Below, in pieces: positions 1 to 7,578 of a stretch of 64,000 bases of DNA (position 1 is the first letter of the stretch; each line of letters starts with the position of its first letter). The position numbers and the translations under genes are program-made. This stretch comes from JACCTI01 sp038237435 (lineage in GTDB: Bacteria; Verrucomicrobiota; Verrucomicrobiia; Chthoniobacterales; UBA10450). The stretch is from NCBI GenBank assembly GCA_038237435.1, contig JBBRYT010000014.1, positions 16,681 through 80,680 of the forward strand. Direction: 5' to 3'. The notes under the pieces are model-generated. The model searched no databases and was not told the origin of the DNA. It saw only the letters and a program-made list of their open reading frames with translations.

Positions 1-1808
1 CCGCTTGTACCGCTAGCTTCAAGCGGACGCAGCGGATTGTTTAGCCAAAGATCGACGCCTTGGACGAGACGGCGCGCGATGTAAGTATCGTAGTCTTCAA
101 CAAAAACGATGCGATTTTCCAGTCCGGTTTCGCGACTGAATTTGTAAACTTCCTTGATCAGCGCTTTGCCGCCTTCATCGCGCGGATGCGATTTGCCCGC
201 GAAAATAAATTGGACCGGCCGCGTCGCATCGTTGAGCAAACGCGCCAGCCGTTCTTTGTCGGAAAATAAAAGCGCGCCGCGCTTGTAGGTGGCGAAACGT
301 CGCGCGAACCCGATCGTCAAAACCTCCGGATCGAGCACCTGATTAATTTTGCGAATCGCTTCCGGCGATTCGCCGATGCGTTGCGCGCGGACGCGCATGC
401 GGTCGCGCACGAACTCAACCAGGCGCGCCTTTAATTTTTGGTGCGTCGTCCAAAGTTCCGCGTCAGGAATGTCGATCACACCGCGCCAGAACTCGACATC
501 GGTCAGGCGATCTTCCCATTTGCCGAGATACTTGGTGTAGAGCGCGGAAAATTCCGGCGCCATCCACGTCTTAGTATGAATTCCATTGGTGATACTGGTG
601 ATGGGTACTTCCTGCACCGGGACGCCGGCCCACACATCTTTCCAAAGTCCGCGGCTTACTTCGCCATGTAGTCTGCTGACGCCGTTGGCGTGTCGGCTGG
701 CGCGGAGAGCCAGAATCGTCATGCTGAACGGGTCGTCCGGATTGACGCGAGTTTGTCCGAAGCTGAAAAGTTCGTCGAAGGGCAGACCCATCTCTGACGC
801 AAACTCGGCGAAGTATTTTTGCATCATCGCGCGCGGGAAAGCGTCGTTACCCGCGGGCACGGGTGTGTGCGTGGTAAAAATGTTGGAAGCCGCGACCAAT
901 TGCAGCGCGGCATAAAAATCGAGCCCTTGTTCTTTGTGGAGCAAACGAATCCGCTCGAGCGCGAGAAAGGCCGAGTGGCCTTCGTTCATGTGGAAAACTT
1001 TCGCGCTGATGCCGAGTGCGCCGAGCGCGCGCACCCCACCGATGCCGAGCACCATTTCCTGGCGCATCCGCATTTCCAGATCGCCGCCGTAAAGCTCCGC
1101 GCTGATCAGTCGATCTTCCGGAGAATTCTCCGCCACATCGGTGTCCAACAAGTAGAGATTGATCCGGCCGACGTGCAGCTCCCAGATTTTCGCGAGTACC
1201 TCGCGATCAAGGATGCGCACAGAAATCAAAACGCGCGCGTTATCGCGCCGCACTTCCCGAATCGGCAAATGATGAAAGTTCTGATTCAGACTGACGGCTT
1301 CCTGCATGCCGTCCTTGTCGATCTGTTGTTTGAAATAACCGTGCCGGTAGAGCAGCCCAATCGCGACGAAGTTTAGATCGAGATCGCTGGCTGATTTACA
1401 ATGGTCGCCGGAAAGAATGCCGAGGCCGCCGGAATAATTCGGGATCGATTCGTGAAATCCGAATTCGGCGGAGAAATAAGCGACGGTATTTTTGAGCGAA
1501 CTGCCCGCGCCTTTTTTTCCGTAGGTGTCTTTGCGCGCGAGGTATTTTTTGAAAGTGTCGTGCACCTCCTTGAGCTCGCGCAGAAACTCATCGTCTTCGG
1601 AAACTTCGACGAGGCGCGCCTGCCGCGACAGTTGGAGCATGCGGACGGGGTTGTGATTGGTCCGATTCCAAAGCTCGGGATCGAGATGACGAAATAACCG
1701 GCGCGCCGAAGGCTCCCAGGTCCACCAGAGGTTGAAGACCATCTCGCGCAGCGGTTCGAGCGCGGGCGGCAATCTCGGGACGACGTTATAAGTTAGATAC
1801 TTTGGCAT
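1..1808 (-). CDS. glgP: Alpha-glucan (glycogen) phosphorylase, C-terminus cut by window edge
   Basis: I translated about 602 codons from an ATG at 1808, reading toward the left edge. The product starts MPKYLTYNVVPRLP. It carries GT35 phosphorylase features: FNLWWTWEP near the N-terminus, VAYFSAEFGFHES, NYSGGLGILSGDH, FHMNEGHSAFL and FTTHTPVPAGNDAF. The frame leaves the window at EASGTS, just before the lysine that binds pyridoxal phosphate in this family. The enzyme releases glucose-1-phosphate from glycogen or maltodextrin in the cytoplasm. The layout fits the shorter alpha-glucan phosphorylase subfamily more than the E. coli GlgP/MalP form. With the debranching enzyme and TreZ at 35-39 kb it points to active glycogen/trehalose metabolism. 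Confidence 0.93.
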   Translation of the reverse strand, partial: MPKYLTYNVVPRLPPALEPLREMVFNLWWTWEPSARRLFRHLDPELWNRTNHNPVRMLQLSRQARLVEVSEDDEFLRELKEVHDTFKKYLARKDTYGKKGAGSSLKNTVAYFSAEFGFHESIPNYSGGLGILSGDHCKSASDLDLNFVAIGLLYRHGYFKQQIDKDGMQEAVSLNQNFHHLPIREVRRDNARVLISVRILDREVLAKIWELHVGRINLYLLDTDVAENSPEDRLISAELYGGDLEMRMRQEMVLGIGGVRALGALGISAKVFHMNEGHSAFLALERIRLLHKEQGLDFYAALQLVAASNIFTTHTPVPAGNDAFPRAMMQKYFAEFASEMGLPFDELFSFGQTRVNPDDPFSMTILALRASRHANGVSRLHGEVSRGLWKDVWAGVPVQEVPITSITNGIHTKTWMAPEFSALYTKYLGKWEDRLTDVEFWRGVIDIPDAELWTTHQKLKARLVEFVRDRMRVRAQRIGESPEAIRKINQVLDPEVLTIGFARRFATYKRGALLFSDKERLARLLNDATRPVQFIFAGKSHPRDEGGKALIKEVYKFSRETGLENRIVFVEDYDTYIARRLVQGVDLWLNNPLRPLEASGTS

Positions 1809-1880
1809 CGGGCGAGGCGGTCCGAATTTGGGAAGGGGATAATGTCAGGAATCTCCCTAGCAGCAAGCGTTCCGTATGGA

Positions 1881-3335
1881 TCAGATCAAATCGCGCCGCG
1901 GGGCCAGCAGCAGACCGAGAATCAGACCACTCGTTAGACCACAAAGATGCGCGCCCAGACTGATCTGCGGCGTGGAAAAATCAAAGGCTGTCTGAATAAC
2001 GATGATGAGGACAATGTTAACGAAACGCCGTCGCGCCATTGGGACGTGACGATGCAAGGCGAGGAAGGCGGCCCACGCGCCCACCACACCCATGACAGCG
2101 CCCGATGCGCCGACGAGCGATTCGGTTTGGGTGAGGCCGAAGCGCCAGAGCGCAACCACGCCTGCGCTCGAACCAAGGCCGGAAAGAAAATAGCAGATTG
2201 TGAATCGCAGAGTTCCGAAACTCGTTTCCAAAGCAGGACCGAGCACATAGAGCGCGTAGACATTTACGAAGAGATGCAGCGGGCCGTAGTGAAGGAAGGT
2301 CGCGCTCAGGAGCCGCCAATACTGGCCGGCCTGCAGGACAAACGTCGGTTCAAGCGCACCGAGGCGATGGAGCACGAGCGGATTCATCGATCCGCCTAAC
2401 GAGACCTCGACAAGAAAAACGATGACGTTCAAGAGAATGATGACGATGACAGCCGGCGTAGCGCGGAAATTTTGTGCGGGAAGAATGGAACCGTGCCGAC
2501 GCAAGACCGCGTGAGCTAACCGATCAACGGTGGACTCGTTAGGCGCACTAAGTGGCGCGGCCGCTGACTGACTCGTCGCGAGCCAATAATTTTTCACCCG
2601 CTCAGGCAGACGGCGTAATCGCGTTTGCAGGATTCGTTCGACGGCATCGCCGCGCCCGCAGAACGACAGGACGGTGAGCAGGCTAAGCAGGAAGGCCGAT
2701 TGATATTGGACCGAACTCAGGAGCGACGAGATCCGACCGGAGCATTGTCTAACGAGTTCATCGCGCTGACCAAGCTCGCCTAACGAGCGGAAGTAAAGCG
2801 GCAGCAAGGTCGCGTCTTCACCCAGGCCGAGACGCGGGATGTTTCGCTCCGACCAGGCGCGTAGATTTTCCCATTCGCCATGAATGAAAAATCGCCAGGC
2901 CGTGGCGCGCCGTCCGATGACGCCATCTTGCCGCGAAAGGCTCTGAAGGATTGCGTCTGCTTCTATTATAGAACCGCGTTGCGCGAGTTGGAGAGCGCGC
3001 AGCAGGTCTCGTTCGTCTCGCAGCGCGCGCGAAGGATGAAGAAACCGCAGGAGTCCGAGAATCCAACGCGCCGTGGAAAATCGTTGCACGGCCACGGCTT
3101 CCGTCGCCTGCCGCAGGCCGACCATCGGCAGCAGGAGCAACGCGAGCCACGCGCCCGCGCCGATGTAACCGGCGCGGTCCGGCGAAAGTAGCCAGGCAAG
3201 CGCCGTCACAATCAGGACTGCAATCGCGGCCAACCACCAGCCGCGATTGAGCGCGGCGTTGCGCGCCGTTCGGATCAAAACGATAACCGGCGAGACCGAC
3301 GCAACGAAAAGGAGGAGATGATTGAGATCGAGCAT
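1881..3335 (-). CDS. Rhomboid-family intramembrane serine protease with long N-terminal region
   Basis: About 484 residues from the ATG at 3335 (MLDLNHLLLF). An upstream in-frame start at 3401 exists but would overlap the divergent gene that begins at 3385. The N-terminus has two or three hydrophobic segments, followed by a soluble helical stretch of about 180 residues that may be TPR-like. The C-terminal 190 residues form the rhomboid core: HLFVNVYALYVLG, then GASGAVMG with the GxSG nucleophile, then the catalytic His in GAHLCGLTSG. The family cleaves transmembrane helices in the membrane plane. The substrate is unknown. Copies of the GCCTAACGAG word lie inside the gene at 2394, 2534 and 2778. 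Confidence 0.88.
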   Translation of the reverse strand: MLDLNHLLLFVASVSPVIVLIRTARNAALNRGWWLAAIAVLIVTALAWLLSPDRAGYIGAGAWLALLLLPMVGLRQATEAVAVQRFSTARWILGLLRFLHPSRALRDERDLLRALQLAQRGSIIEADAILQSLSRQDGVIGRRATAWRFFIHGEWENLRAWSERNIPRLGLGEDATLLPLYFRSLGELGQRDELVRQCSGRISSLLSSVQYQSAFLLSLLTVLSFCGRGDAVERILQTRLRRLPERVKNYWLATSQSAAAPLSAPNESTVDRLAHAVLRRHGSILPAQNFRATPAVIVIILLNVIVFLVEVSLGGSMNPLVLHRLGALEPTFVLQAGQYWRLLSATFLHYGPLHLFVNVYALYVLGPALETSFGTLRFTICYFLSGLGSSAGVVALWRFGLTQTESLVGASGAVMGVVGAWAAFLALHRHVPMARRRFVNIVLIIVIQTAFDFSTPQISLGAHLCGLTSGLILGLLLAPRRDLI

Positions 3336-3384
3336 TGACCTTCGCGCACAGTCAGCGCAGAACGCTTCACGTCCAATTGCGCAC

Positions 3385-4044
3385 ATGAAAATCACGGTCA
3401 CGAATTATCTCGAAGTCATTTCCTCCTGGTGTTTTTGGGCGATGCCGATGTGGACGGAATTGCAAAAGCGCTACGCGGGCCGCGTGGATTTCCAATGGAA
3501 AATCGCGCTCATGGACGCATCGGGTTTTCCGAAATCGATCGAGCAATGCGACTGGTTTTACCGACGTAGCGGAATCATGATGCGCTCGCCGTTCATGCTG
3601 AAGCCGGGTTGGTTCAAACCGAACCTGCAAGAATGCATCGAACCGAATCTGGTCGCGGAAGCTGCGCGCGACCTCGGGGTGACTGACGATCGCGTAGTGA
3701 TCGCGCTTTCGAATGCCACCGTGGTCGATGGCATTCAGACGGGCGATTTCGAAACCGCGGCGACCATCGGAGCGAATGCCGGCGGCTTGGGCAAAGCGAA
3801 ACTTCTCGAATGCGCGCGCTCAACTGAAATCGAGAAGAGAATCCGCGCCACGACCGCCGAGTTTCACGCCATGCAGGTGACGCAACGTCCGACCTTCGTC
3901 ATCGACAGCGAGATCGGCGATCGCGCGATTTTTTCCGGCTTCGCCAAGTTGGAACCTATCGCCACCACACTTGATTCGATGCTCGACGACATCAGTGCTT
4001 ACGAATCGTACGCGGCCCATTTCGGCCAACCGCCGGCCTCTTAG
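3385..4044 (+). CDS. DsbA-family thioredoxin-fold oxidoreductase
   Basis: 219 residues from the ATG at 3385 (MKITVTNYLEV). The active-site region reads SSWCFWAMPMW, so only one cysteine is present where DsbA enzymes have CxxC. The cis-proline loop is visible near the C-terminus (QRPTFVID). The arrangement matches the DsbA-like/2-hydroxychromene-2-carboxylate isomerase/FrnE group. No signal peptide is seen, so a cytoplasmic, possibly glutathione- or bacillithiol-linked redox role is more likely than periplasmic disulfide formation. It is divergent from the rhomboid gene with a spacer of about 50 bases. Confidence 0.8.
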   Translation: MKITVTNYLEVISSWCFWAMPMWTELQKRYAGRVDFQWKIALMDASGFPKSIEQCDWFYRRSGIMMRSPFMLKPGWFKPNLQECIEPNLVAEAARDLGVTDDRVVIALSNATVVDGIQTGDFETAATIGANAGGLGKAKLLECARSTEIEKRIRATTAEFHAMQVTQRPTFVIDSEIGDRAIFSGFAKLEPIATTLDSMLDDISAYESYAAHFGQPPAS

Positions 4045-4254
4045 TTCGCACCAATTTCGTCTTGCCACGGCAACAATGTTGCTCTCAAGTTCCACTCGGT
4101 TCGCGATTTTCGCGGGCTCGTCGTTGCGGCCATCGCAGCCGCGACGAGGCAGGAGTGTTCGGAGCGGTTCAAGGCCACGCCGGAAATTGCGATAAAGAAT
4201 AATAACGGCGAGGCAGTTCACTCCGCGCTTCGTCGGTCAGGAGCTTGACTTAAT
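4045..4254. other. Upstream region of infC
   Basis: About 210 bases separate the DsbA-family gene and infC. The only assigned signal is a Shine-Dalgarno-like AGGAG at 4239-4243 in front of the proposed infC start. No convincing promoter, hairpin leader or RNA gene was recognised. Confidence 0.4.
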
Positions 4255-4854
4255 CTGCAATCACAAATTCGTGTAAACGGCCGGATTCGCGCGCGCGATG
4301 TCCGGGTCATTATGGCCGCAACGGGCGAGCAGCTCGGCGTCATGAAATTGTCCGATGCCATTCGCCGGGCGCAAAGCATCGGGCTCGATCTGGTGGAAGT
4401 GGCGCCCACGGCTAATCCGCCTGTCTGCAAGATCGTCGACTTCGGTAAGTTTCGTTACGATTTGTCTAAACAGGAAAAGGACAAAAAGAGTTCCGGAACG
4501 AAACTGAAAGAGATCAAGTTTCGAGTAAACATCGACGAACACGATTACCTGACGAAATTGCGTCACGGCGAAGCGTTTCTCGATAAAGGAAATAAGGTTC
4601 GCGTGCAGTTGCAATTCCGCGGCCGCGAAATGGCCCACCAGGAATTCGGCATGCAGTTAATGGAAAAGGTGCGCGACGATTTGAATGGCATGTCGCAGGT
4701 CGAAATGGAACCGAAGGCGGCCGGGCGAAATATCACGATGACACTTTCGCCGCTGCCGGCCGCGCGGAGAAAACGCCGCTTTTCCGTTCCCGCGCAGGAT
4801 GCGGAAGCAGAGCAGGCGAGCGAGAACGGCGCAGAAGACGACGACCAGTCTTAG
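4255..4854 (+). CDS. infC: Translation initiation factor IF-3, probable CTG start
   Basis: IF-3 binds the 30S subunit and checks start-codon selection. The first ATG in frame is at 4312, but the conserved N-terminal IF-3 sequence (SQIRVNGRIRARDVRVI) is encoded upstream of it and in frame, so translation must begin earlier. The frame is open only back to 4249 (TGA at 4246-4248). The best candidate start is CTG at 4255, 11 bases after AGGAG at 4239-4243, giving 199 residues. infC genes in many bacteria start with AUU, AUC, AUA or CUG and are autoregulated by IF-3 itself; the same is inferred here. The N-domain (VDFGKFRYDLSKQEK) and C-domain (IKFRVNIDEHDY, FRGREMAHQEFG) are complete, with an acidic tail. 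rpmI and rplT, the usual neighbours, do not follow. Confidence 0.92.
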   Translation: MQSQIRVNGRIRARDVRVIMAATGEQLGVMKLSDAIRRAQSIGLDLVEVAPTANPPVCKIVDFGKFRYDLSKQEKDKKSSGTKLKEIKFRVNIDEHDYLTKLRHGEAFLDKGNKVRVQLQFRGREMAHQEFGMQLMEKVRDDLNGMSQVEMEPKAAGRNITMTLSPLPAARRKRRFSVPAQDAEAEQASENGAEDDDQS

Positions 4855-4876
4855 CTCCTCCGATCGAGGGAGCAGC

Positions 4877-5296
4877 CTACGCTTTGCGGCCGCCGAGCAC
4901 TCGACGCTGCTGATCCCCGGCCGGTGTCAGAATCACCTTGATGCGATCGGGCCAGAAAAAGCTGATATACCACTGCAACGGGCTCTTCGTGGCTGGTTTG
5001 AAACGGTAGCGTTGCAGCGTCTGCCTAACATGCTCGTCGATCACGGCGTTTCCGCTCGACATGTTACGCTTCAGATTCTTTACGCTGCCGTCTTCGGCGA
5101 GCTCCATTATGTATCCGGCTGAGCCACTGTGTTTCGCGCTCCCTGCCTCTTCGGGGTAATAGAAGTCGCCGCCGGAAACCAAGTGGCCCCGCAAAAAAAA
5201 GAGCGCAGCACCGTCGATTTCCACCTTTGTGATTCGAGCGGACGCGACAGTCGAAACAAAGACGACTGCGACTGTACTCAGAAGCGCGGTTTTCAT
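4877..5296 (-). CDS. Small secreted protein with TonB-C-like domain
   Basis: 139 residues. The N-terminus MKTALLSTVAVVFVSTVASA is a clear signal peptide. The rest has the pattern of a TonB C-terminal domain: GYIMELAEDGSVKNLKRNMSSGNAVIDEHVRQTLQRYRFKPA, where SSGNxxID and the final RFKP are typical. There is no TM anchor or proline-rich linker, so it is probably a free periplasmic protein, not an energy-transducing TonB. Its ATG overlaps the stop of the upstream phosphodiesterase gene (ATGA at 5293-5296), so the two are translationally coupled. It converges with infC. Confidence 0.72.
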   Translation of the reverse strand: MKTALLSTVAVVFVSTVASARITKVEIDGAALFFLRGHLVSGGDFYYPEEAGSAKHSGSAGYIMELAEDGSVKNLKRNMSSGNAVIDEHVRQTLQRYRFKPATKSPLQWYISFFWPDRIKVILTPAGDQQRRVLGGRKA

Positions 5297-6141
5297 GACG
5301 ACGAAACGCTGATGACGTCTTGCGGTGGTGTCTGCCCGCGAACTTCCGACGGCGGGGATGAATGCAGCTCATTCACGCGTGTGATCGCGATAGCGCGGCC
5401 GGTCGTCTCGTCCACGGTGACGAGCGCGCCGCAAATCCGCACGTCGCCTTTCGCAATCGGAAATGGCGCGGGCAGGTTCGAAATGAAACGGTTCACGATC
5501 GGATCCACTGCGCGTCCAAGAATGGACTCGTTAGGCCCGCACATTCCCGCATCGCAGATGAATGCGGTGCCGCCCGGGAAAATTTGTTCGTCGGCCGTTT
5601 GCACGTGGGTGTGCGTTCCCATTACCGCGGAAACCCGTCCGTCCAGAAAACGGCCGAGTGCGATTTTTTCGCTGGTCGTTTCACCGTGCACATCAACCAG
5701 AATGATCGGAGTTTCGGTGCGCATTTCCGCCACCGCGACATCGATCGCTTCGAATGGATTCTCCAAAATCGGCTGCATAAAAGTCCGGCACTGCACGTTG
5801 ATCACGCCGATTTTCCCTTTGGCGGTTTCGAGAACAATCGAACCTCCTCCCGGAGCGCCCGGCGGATAATTGATGGGACGCAACAACCGCGGTTCCGTAT
5901 CGAGAAAACCAACAATCTCTTTCTGGTCCCAGACGTGATCGCCGGTGGTAATTACCGACGCACCAGCGCGCAGGAGATCGATGGTAATTTTCGGCGTGAT
6001 GCCGCGTCCGGCCGCCGCATTCTCGCCGTTCACCACAATGAAATCGAGCGCGTGCTCCGCTTTCAATTCCGGCAGGCGATTGATGACCGCAGTGCGTCCA
6101 GGCTCGCCAACGATGTCGCCCAGAAACAGAATCGTCAGCAT
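5293..6141 (-). CDS. YmdB-family metallophosphoesterase (2',3'-cyclic nucleotide phosphodiesterase)
   Basis: 282 residues from the ATG at 6141. Family motifs are complete: FLGDIVGEPGR at the N-terminus, VNGENAAAGRGITP, TTGDHVWDQKE, LVDVHGETTSEK and MGTHTHVQTAD. The metal ligands D, N and H are all visible. YmdB of Bacillus subtilis hydrolyses 2',3'-cAMP and affects motility versus biofilm choice; the role here is not known. It overlaps the downstream TonB-C-like gene by 4 bases. A GCCTAACGAGT word lies inside it at 5526-5536, read as P-N-E-S. Confidence 0.9.
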   Translation of the reverse strand: MLTILFLGDIVGEPGRTAVINRLPELKAEHALDFIVVNGENAAAGRGITPKITIDLLRAGASVITTGDHVWDQKEIVGFLDTEPRLLRPINYPPGAPGGGSIVLETAKGKIGVINVQCRTFMQPILENPFEAIDVAVAEMRTETPIILVDVHGETTSEKIALGRFLDGRVSAVMGTHTHVQTADEQIFPGGTAFICDAGMCGPNESILGRAVDPIVNRFISNLPAPFPIAKGDVRICGALVTVDETTGRAIAITRVNELHSSPPSEVRGQTPPQDVISVSSS

Positions 6142-6180
6142 GCCGCGAAGATGCGTGTTATTTAACGCGAAAGCAAAACT

Positions 6181-7545
6181 GTGATGGTATCTTCAGTTTG
6201 TAGCGACGGCGCTGTGTCGCCGTCCGAGCGCGTTGATTCCAGTGAACGCTTTTTTACGCCGAGGCAGCGGCGTCGCTACAACTTCGCCTTTGAAGCGCTA
6301 TGGATTTTTCTTGCGTTGGTCTCGTTAGGCGCGGCGGAGAGTTTGTCACCTTTGTCCGAAGCGCCCGATTGGTCCGCCCTGGAGAAGTTTCAAGAAACGA
6401 TGACGCATGAGGAATTCATCGAACGTCTGCAGGATATTTATTGTCCGCGCGGTTTGAGTCCCGACCTTCTAGTGATTGATGAGAATGTCGTTCGCATTCT
6501 CACGAGCAGGGGGATGCAGAATTGGTTCACGCTGCGTTTTGCTGCCAACGAAAACAATCGCAAGCCGGTCAAGAATGATTGGCGCTCGGTCGCAGTTTTT
6601 CCACGCGCAAAAAAAGGACGCGAGCTGGCCGGTTGGAAGATCGCGCTTGATCCCGGCCACATCGGCGGTTCGTGGGCGCGGATGGAAGAACGCTGGTTGC
6701 AAGTCGGCGACGCCAAACCAATCCAGGAAGGCGATATGACCCTGTTAGTGGCGAAGTTACTTGCACCGAAGTTGGAGAAACTCGGCGCGACGGTTTCCTT
6801 CGTACGCGATAAACTCGAGCCGAGCACCCCCAAGCGTCCCGATGATATGAAGGAAGTCTCGCGCGAGGTTCTGTTACGCGCGGGGAAGGTCGAGCCGCGC
6901 GAAAATTTCGATGGTCCGGGCGATCCGCAAAAGGAGCAAACCCTGCGCTGGCAGGACGAGCTTCTCTTTTATCGTAACAGCGAGATCCGCGCCCGCGCCA
7001 CAAAGGTAAATACCAAACTGAAACCGGACGTCGTCCTTTGCCTGCACTTTAATGCGGAGGCTTGGGACGATCCTACCAAGCCTACCTTAACTGATCACAA
7101 TCATCTCCACCTGCTAGTCAACGGTTCTTATTTGCCGGCGGAATTGGAATTCGATGACGTGCGTTTCGAAATGGTGCGGCGTCTTCTTAGCCGCACCTTC
7201 GACGAAGAATTTCCCCTCGCGGAAAACTGCGCGCGTGCCATGGCGGGCCGAACACATCTACCGCCTTATCAATACACAACTGAGAACGTGACTAGCCTTG
7301 GCCAGACCGGTTACGTCTATGCACGGAACCTTCTCGCGACCCGTTTGTTTGAATGCCCCGTCGTTTACTTCGAGCCCTATGTGATGAACAGCGATGAAGT
7401 CTTCTGGCGAGTGGAGGAAGGCGACTACGAAGGTATTCGCAATGTGAATGGCACTGAGCGTCCCAGTATCTTTCGCGAATATGCCGACGGGGTAGTAGAT
7501 GGCCTGGTTAATTACTGCAGGGAGGCGCGCGCTGCGGTGCGTTGA
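6181..7545 (+). CDS. Secreted N-acetylmuramoyl-L-alanine amidase (Amidase_3-like)
   Basis: 454 residues if started at the GTG at 6181; an ATG follows at 6184. The catalytic core starts at about residue 150: GWKIALDPGHIGG (first zinc His), EGDMTL (Glu) and VVLCLHFNAEAW (second His). This is the zinc amidase pattern that cuts the bond between N-acetylmuramic acid and L-Ala in peptidoglycan. A hydrophobic export segment (LWIFLALVSLGAAES) lies only at residues 38-52, after a polar stretch encoded by the inverted-repeat element at 6198-6281. No ATG or GTG is present between that element and the export segment, so the element appears to have been absorbed into the coding sequence, or the true start is unusual. 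Export is inferred. Confidence 0.8.
   Translation: MMVSSVCSDGAVSPSERVDSSERFFTPRQRRRYNFAFEALWIFLALVSLGAAESLSPLSEAPDWSALEKFQETMTHEEFIERLQDIYCPRGLSPDLLVIDENVVRILTSRGMQNWFTLRFAANENNRKPVKNDWRSVAVFPRAKKGRELAGWKIALDPGHIGGSWARMEERWLQVGDAKPIQEGDMTLLVAKLLAPKLEKLGATVSFVRDKLEPSTPKRPDDMKEVSREVLLRAGKVEPRENFDGPGDPQKEQTLRWQDELLFYRNSEIRARATKVNTKLKPDVVLCLHFNAEAWDDPTKPTLTDHNHLHLLVNGSYLPAELEFDDVRFEMVRRLLSRTFDEEFPLAENCARAMAGRTHLPPYQYTTENVTSLGQTGYVYARNLLATRLFECPVVYFEPYVMNSDEVFWRVEEGDYEGIRNVNGTERPSIFREYADGVVDGLVNYCREARAAVR
6198..6281. repeat. REP-like inverted-repeat element at the amidase start
   Basis: Outer arms of 11 bases are perfectly complementary: TTGTAGCGACG at 6198-6208 and CGTCGCTACAA at 6271-6281. Inside the left part is a second perfect hairpin, GACGGCG (6205-6211), loop CTGTGT, CGCCGTC (6218-6224). 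The nested structure in about 84 bases looks like a repetitive extragenic palindromic element. It lies inside the open frame of the amidase gene, just after the only usable start codons. No second copy was found in this window. Confidence 0.55.
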
Positions 7546-7578
7546 CCTGTTAGGTATGGTTAGTTCAGCAGAAAGTAA

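Noticed and set aside
4312..4854. infC starting at the first ATG
   Set aside because: Conserved IF-3 residues are encoded in frame upstream.
4854..4873. GCTCC/GGAGC hairpin between infC and the convergent gene as a terminator
   Set aside because: The stem is only 5 bp with a 10-base loop and no T-run.
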